Made by a program: the position numbers and the translations under genes. From Thalassobius sp965218685 (GTDB taxonomy: Bacteria; Pseudomonadota; Alphaproteobacteria; Rhodobacterales; Rhodobacteraceae), in the NCBI RefSeq assembly GCF_965218685.1, contig NZ_OZ244657.1, forward strand, positions 620,001 through 684,000: 64,000 bases of DNA, given 5' to 3'. The notes under the pieces are model-generated. The model was not told the DNA's origin and did not search any database. It saw nothing but the letters and a program-made list of their open reading frames with translations. This document shows positions 60,340 through 64,000 of this stretch, piece by piece (the first letter of the stretch is position 1; every line of letters starts with the position of its first letter).

Positions 60340-61073
60340 TCCGCGCCTGGGCCAGCCTCTGCCTGTTGGCCCTGCTGCCCGGTGCAGCCAACGCAGTCGA
60401 GTGTCGCGACCTGCAGCTGGACTATAATCGTTTCACGATTTGCGAGGTGGATGCAGCCGCCGAGAACCTGCGCCTGTTCCTGCGCGATTCCTCCGGGGAT
60501 GTGATGGGGCAGTTTTCTGCCGTTCAGAACAGCCTGCCAGACGGGCAAACCCTGCAATTCGCCATGAACGCTGGGATGTACCACGACGACCGCTCGCCCG
60601 TTGGTCTGTATATTCAGGACGGCAAGCTGGAAATGCGGGTGATCCCCAATGCCGGCCCCGGTAATTTCGGCCTGTTGCCCAACGGAGTGTTCTGCATTCG
60701 TCAGGGCCGCGCCGATGTGATCGAGACTCTGCGCTATGTCGACGAAAAACCCGCCTGCCGTGATGCCACCCAATCCGGCCCGATGCTGGTGATCAACGGC
60801 GCGCTGCATCCCCGTTTTCTGCCCGACAGTAGCTCGCGCTATGTGCGCAACGGGGTGGGTACGTCCGCCGACGGTAAACGCGTGGTCTTTGCGATCTCGC
60901 GCAACCCGGTGACGTTTCATGAATTCGGCAGCCTGTTCCGCGATACGCTGGACCTGCCCAACGCGCTGTATTTCGATGGCAAGGTTTCGCGGATGTACGC
61001 ACCCGCGATTGGGCGCGACGATCCTGGGTTCTGGCTGGGGCCGATTGTGGGTGTTGTTGCGCCCGCAAATTGA
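60336..61073 (+). CDS. Exported phosphodiester glycosidase family (DUF2233) protein
   Basis: 245 residues with a signal peptide (MIRAWASLCLLALLPGAANA, ~20). The NAGPA/DUF2233 fold is marked by FAMNAGMYHDDRSPVGLYIQDG (about 68-89), FGLLPNGVFCI, SGPMLVINGAL and the C-terminal NALYFDGKVSRMYAP. The family removes GlcNAc phosphodiester groups or acts on peptidoglycan-derived glycans. Cys at about 23, 39, 122 and 138 may form disulfides in the periplasm. It starts by ATGA overlap with rbfA and is followed by truB. Confidence 0.87.
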   Translation: MIRAWASLCLLALLPGAANAVECRDLQLDYNRFTICEVDAAAENLRLFLRDSSGDVMGQFSAVQNSLPDGQTLQFAMNAGMYHDDRSPVGLYIQDGKLEMRVIPNAGPGNFGLLPNGVFCIRQGRADVIETLRYVDEKPACRDATQSGPMLVINGALHPRFLPDSSSRYVRNGVGTSADGKRVVFAISRNPVTFHEFGSLFRDTLDLPNALYFDGKVSRMYAPAIGRDDPGFWLGPIVGVVAPAN

Positions 61074-61130
61074 CAGTACGCGCGGCATGCTCTAACCCGC
61101 GCGCTCGGACTGCAACAGGATCGGTGACAC

Positions 61131-62042
61131 ATGGGACGTAGACGCAAGGGACGCGACATTTCCGGCTGGCTGGTGGTGGACAAGCCTGCGGGCATGACCT
61201 CCACCGCCGTGGTGAACAAGGTGAAATGGGCGTTCAACGCGAACAAAGCGGGCCATGCCGGCACGCTGGACCCCGATGCCACCGGGGTTCTGGCCGTGGC
61301 TTTGGGCGAGGCCACCAAGACCGTGCCCTACATCACCGATGCGCTTAAGGCTTACCGCTTCTGCGTGCGTTTGGGTCAGTCCACCAACACCGATGACGCC
61401 GAGGGCGAAGTGATTTCCGAAAGCGCTGATCGTCCCACCGACGAACAGATCAAGGACGCCCTGCCGCAATTTCTGGGCGATATCATGCAGGTACCGCCAA
61501 AGTTCTCGGCCGTGAAGATCGACGGAGAGCGCGCCTATAAACTGGCCCGCGCTGACGAGGATTTCGAGATCGCGGCCCGTCCCCTTTGGGTCGAGGAACT
61601 GTTGATGGAGGATCGCCCCGACGCCGATCACGTGGTGCTGGAGATGGTCTGCGGCAAGGGCGGCTATGTCCGATCCATCGCGCGGGATCTGGGGGCTGCT
61701 TTGGGCTGTCATGGCCACGTGGAATGGCTGCGGCGCGTCTGGTCCGGCCCGTTTGATGCAGATGAGGACGGGATCACCATCGAGCAGATCGACGAGATGG
61801 CAAAAACCCCCGAACTGGACGAATTCTTACGCCCGGTCGAGGACGGCTTGGCCGATCTGCCCGAGGTGAAGGCCACCGATCAGGGCGCCGTGCGTCTGCG
61901 CAATGGAAACCCCGGCATGGTCATCGCGCATGACGTTGAGTGGGGCGAGGACTGCTGGGCCTCTTACAACGGCAAACCTCTGGCCGTGGGGCAACTGCAA
62001 GGCGCAGAGCTGCACCCCAATCGCGTCTTCAACTTGGATTGA
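61131..62042 (+). CDS. truB: tRNA pseudouridine55 synthase
   Basis: 303 residues. The catalytic Asp is in GHAGTLDPDATGVLAVALGEATK (about 42-64). Conserved segments GWLVVDKPAGMTST, FSAVKIDGERAYKLAR and CGKGGYVRSIARDLG follow the TruB order, and a C-terminal domain (~205-300) completes it. It makes the psi55 of the T-loop in tRNA. The start at ATG 61131 gives MGRRRKGRDISG. Confidence 0.97.
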   Translation: MGRRRKGRDISGWLVVDKPAGMTSTAVVNKVKWAFNANKAGHAGTLDPDATGVLAVALGEATKTVPYITDALKAYRFCVRLGQSTNTDDAEGEVISESADRPTDEQIKDALPQFLGDIMQVPPKFSAVKIDGERAYKLARADEDFEIAARPLWVEELLMEDRPDADHVVLEMVCGKGGYVRSIARDLGAALGCHGHVEWLRRVWSGPFDADEDGITIEQIDEMAKTPELDEFLRPVEDGLADLPEVKATDQGAVRLRNGNPGMVIAHDVEWGEDCWASYNGKPLAVGQLQGAELHPNRVFNLD

Positions 62043-62081
62043 CGGCTTGCGCTGCGCCGCGTGCGCGGGCACAAACAGGCC

Positions 62082-62600
62082 ATGATCACGCGTGAGTTTC
62101 AAAAGGGCGACGCCCACTCGACCGCCGTCTATTCGGATTGCGAGAAATACCGCTATGAGCTGACCCGCATCTGGGACACGGCGGGGCGCAAGGCGTTGTT
62201 CGTGATGCTGAACCCGTCCACCGCGACCGAGGTTCAGAATGACCCCACCGTTGAACGCTGCGAACGTCGCGCGCGGGCGCTGGGTTTTGGCGCCTTTCGT
62301 GTGACAAACATCTTTGCCTGGCGCGACACCGACCCGCGGGCCATGCGCGCCGCCGCCGATCCGGTGGGCCCAGCGAATGACCAGACGATTCTAGATGGCT
62401 GTCACTGGGCCGATCAAATCATTGCCGCCTGGGGCACCCATGGCGAACACCTGGATCAGGGCCCTCATATCGCGCGGCTGCTGCGTGGCACAGGGCGCCC
62501 GATCCATCATCTGGGCCTGACCAAGGCGGGGCACCCCAAGCATCCGCTGTATATTGCCTATACCCAACAGCCACAGCTTTGGAACATGCCGGATGAATGA
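62082..62600 (+). CDS. DUF1643-family protein
   Basis: 172 residues from ATG 62082 (a GTG at 62061 is also in frame). Pattern ALFVMLNPSTATEVQNDPTVERCERRARALGFGAFRVTNIFAWRDTDPRAM is the DUF1643 hallmark, followed by AWGTHGEHLDQG and GLTKAGHPKHPLYIAY. The protein is small and soluble with no known activity. Downstream of truB by ~40 bases. Its last 8 bases overlap the next gene. Confidence 0.9.
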   Translation: MITREFQKGDAHSTAVYSDCEKYRYELTRIWDTAGRKALFVMLNPSTATEVQNDPTVERCERRARALGFGAFRVTNIFAWRDTDPRAMRAAADPVGPANDQTILDGCHWADQIIAAWGTHGEHLDQGPHIARLLRGTGRPIHHLGLTKAGHPKHPLYIAYTQQPQLWNMPDE

Positions 62601-62904
62601 TCAGACCGACAAAGAGACGCTAGAGGCCCTGCGCCACCTGACCCGCGAGGTTGAAAAGCTGAACAGCCACCGGTTCATCGCCGTTCAGAACTCGACCCTA
62701 AGGCTGATCCTCTTCCAATTTGGCCGCGGTCTGGCGTTTGGACTTGGCTCGGTTCTGGGCGCGACCTTCTTGGTCTCGATCCTGGCGTGGTGGCTGTCGC
62801 AATTCGAGTTTCTGCCAATCATCGGCGACTGGGCCGCGCAGCTGGCCGACGAGTTTGAACGCGCTGTTGGCAGCCAAGAGAGTGTTAACCAAACCCCTGA
62901 ATAA
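62593..62904 (+). CDS. DUF5665-family single-pass membrane protein
   Basis: 103 residues from ATG 62593, which overlaps the DUF1643 stop. N-terminal helix (ETLEALRHLTREVEKLNSHRFI), one membrane segment (LAFGLGSVLGATFLVSILAWWL, about 49-70) and a short C-terminal helical stretch. DUF5665 proteins are short and of unknown role. Earlier in-frame ATG at 62554 lies in the upstream gene and is not favoured. Confidence 0.85.
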   Translation: MNDQTDKETLEALRHLTREVEKLNSHRFIAVQNSTLRLILFQFGRGLAFGLGSVLGATFLVSILAWWLSQFEFLPIIGDWAAQLADEFERAVGSQESVNQTPE

Positions 62905-62962
62905 TCGTTGCAAATTCAACACCTGGCATGCGCTACTTGGGTTGGGAAAATCCGTGGGTGCC

Positions 62963-63922
62963 ATGATGATGATGATTGCTGGACTGTTGGGCTTGATGGC
63001 GGCTGGGGCGGCCTTGATCGGCTTGGATCTTGGAGCAGACGAAGATGACCTGCCCCCCGATACCGAGGTTGAGACCGGCGAAGACGCAAGCGATGATACC
63101 AATGTCGGCACCGGTCTGGACGATGTTCTCGGTGGCTCCGAAGACGACCTTGTTGGTGATCAGGTCATTGCAGGAACCGAGGACGATCAAACTCTGACAG
63201 GTGGAGAAGGTGACGACAGCATGCACGGCTATGCCGGTAACGATGTCGTCGCCGGGCTGGAAGGCGATGACGAACTACACGGCGGCGAGGGCGAAGATAC
63301 TGTTCAGGGCGGCATGGGCAACGACACGCTGCACGGCGAGGATGGTAACGACAGCCTTTTCGGCGGCGACGGTGACGACCAGATGTTCGGCCACAACGAT
63401 GATGACACTCTGTACGGCAACGATGGGGACGACAGCCTTGTAGGCAGCGCAGGAAATGACCAGTTGTTCGGCGGTTCGGGAAATGACGCATTGCATGGCG
63501 ATCTGGACGATGATTCACTTGCCGGTGGCGCGGGTCAGGACACGCTGTTCGGCGGTGTGGGCGATGACCTGATCGTGGGCGACGACGACTCGGAAATGGA
63601 TTTTTTGAACGGTGGCGAGGGGAACGATACCCTTATCGGCGGCAGTGGTGACTACATCCACAGCGGTCAGGGCAATGATCTGATCCTGGTTGGCGATTGG
63701 GTCGAAAGCCCCACGACCGTTCTGGATTTTGACCCCGACGCGGACCAGATCGCCGTGGTACTGGACGACCCGACCGGCCCCACCCCAGACGTTACCCTGT
63801 CCGAGCCTGACGAAGCCACCGGCGACGTGGCAATTCTAGTAAACGGTCAGCAAGTGGCTACGGTCAACGGGGGCGCGGGGTTGACGGTTGCTGACATCGC
63901 CCTGATCGCCCGACCGATCTGA
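62963..63922 (+). CDS. Short RTX (haemolysin-type calcium-binding repeat) protein
   Basis: 319 residues from the first ATG of a run of four (MMMMIAGLLG), but other starts upstream (GTG 62954) are possible because no strong ribosome-binding site stands out. A hydrophobic N-terminal segment (IAGLLGLMAAGAALIGLDLG) is followed by an acidic linker (DEDDLPPDTEVETGEDASDD). About a dozen RTX nonapeptides (G-G-x-G-x-D-x-L-x) then fill ~63180-63690, for example GGEGDDSMHG, GGMGNDTLHG and GGSGNDALHG. The C-terminal part (residues ~250-319) is a beta-type domain ending VADIALIARPI. RTX repeats bind calcium outside the cell. No type I secretion genes are adjacent. Confidence 0.88.
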   Translation: MMMMIAGLLGLMAAGAALIGLDLGADEDDLPPDTEVETGEDASDDTNVGTGLDDVLGGSEDDLVGDQVIAGTEDDQTLTGGEGDDSMHGYAGNDVVAGLEGDDELHGGEGEDTVQGGMGNDTLHGEDGNDSLFGGDGDDQMFGHNDDDTLYGNDGDDSLVGSAGNDQLFGGSGNDALHGDLDDDSLAGGAGQDTLFGGVGDDLIVGDDDSEMDFLNGGEGNDTLIGGSGDYIHSGQGNDLILVGDWVESPTTVLDFDPDADQIAVVLDDPTGPTPDVTLSEPDEATGDVAILVNGQQVATVNGGAGLTVADIALIARPI

Positions 63923-64000
63923 CTTTTTCCTTTCCTTTTCAGGGGAATCTACGTATACGCCCGCATCCGCCCGGGGAATCTTGGGCTGATACCTCCATGG

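Noticed and set aside
63180..63690. Tandem DNA repeat in the RTX region taken as possible CRISPR or satellite
   Set aside because: The periodicity is that of 27-base codon repeats encoding G-G-x-G-x-D-x-L-x; there are no unique spacers.

Overview
This 64 kb window is a GC-rich, gene-dense piece of a chromosome. It most likely comes from a marine alphaproteobacterium of the Rhodobacteraceae/Roseobacter group. That placement rests on gene content: a core-2/DUF5928-type glycosyltransferase, a DUF3035 lipoprotein, a DUF5665 protein, an SdhAF4/DUF1674 protein, and the run rsmB - heparinase-like - purH - lspA - DUF3035 - two M16 peptidases. I found no rRNA, tRNA, CRISPR array, IS element or prophage. 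No gene-free stretch reaches 300 bases; the longest is the smpB/permease divergent region (38880-39177, about 298 bases).

Region 1 (1-13 kb) starts with the 3' part of polA and then becomes accessory and surface-related. It holds a branching glycosyltransferase, three small sulfotransferases, and a 1025-residue fusion of a membrane permease with an extracytoplasmic FG-GAP/UnbV module. It also holds a secreted coiled-coil protein whose signal peptide is out of frame, a small secreted partner, and two adjacent Sel1-repeat proteins. Region 2 (13-24 kb) is a type II secretion system in three blocks: gspO on the minus strand, gspGHIJKLM on the plus strand, then gspC (plus) facing gspF-gspE-gspD (minus). 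A TPR-like lipoprotein sits inside the locus and is a candidate pilotin. Together these two regions look like an envelope and secretion island.

Region 3 (24-40 kb) is mostly housekeeping: a PfkB kinase with nth, an Ada-like regulator/methyltransferase, an OmpA-type lipoprotein, an FMN reductase, and a split MnmC (MnmD and a separate FAD oxidoreductase, divergent). It continues with a lytic transglycosylase, dapA, a cold-shock protein, an aminotransferase/mercaptopyruvate sulfurtransferase pair, smpB and a purine permease. Region 4 (40-48 kb) reads in one direction: a DUF442-sulfide:quinone oxidoreductase fusion, a SulP transporter, a degenerate DgoK-like protein, deoC and a double aldehyde dehydrogenase. 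This suggests sulfide oxidation followed by deoxynucleoside catabolism.

Region 5 (48-64 kb) is conserved housekeeping: an RNA methyltransferase, paired M16 peptidases, lspA, purH, a heparinase-like protein, rsmB, sdhAF4, dapB, and then rbfA - phosphodiester glycosidase - truB - DUF1643 - DUF5665. It ends with a short RTX calcium-binding repeat protein. Several convergent or operon-end positions carry clear stem-loop terminators. The strongest candidates for something new are the sulfotransferase/permease-propeller operon, the T2SS locus with its lipoprotein and secreted neighbours, and the frameshifted signal peptide.
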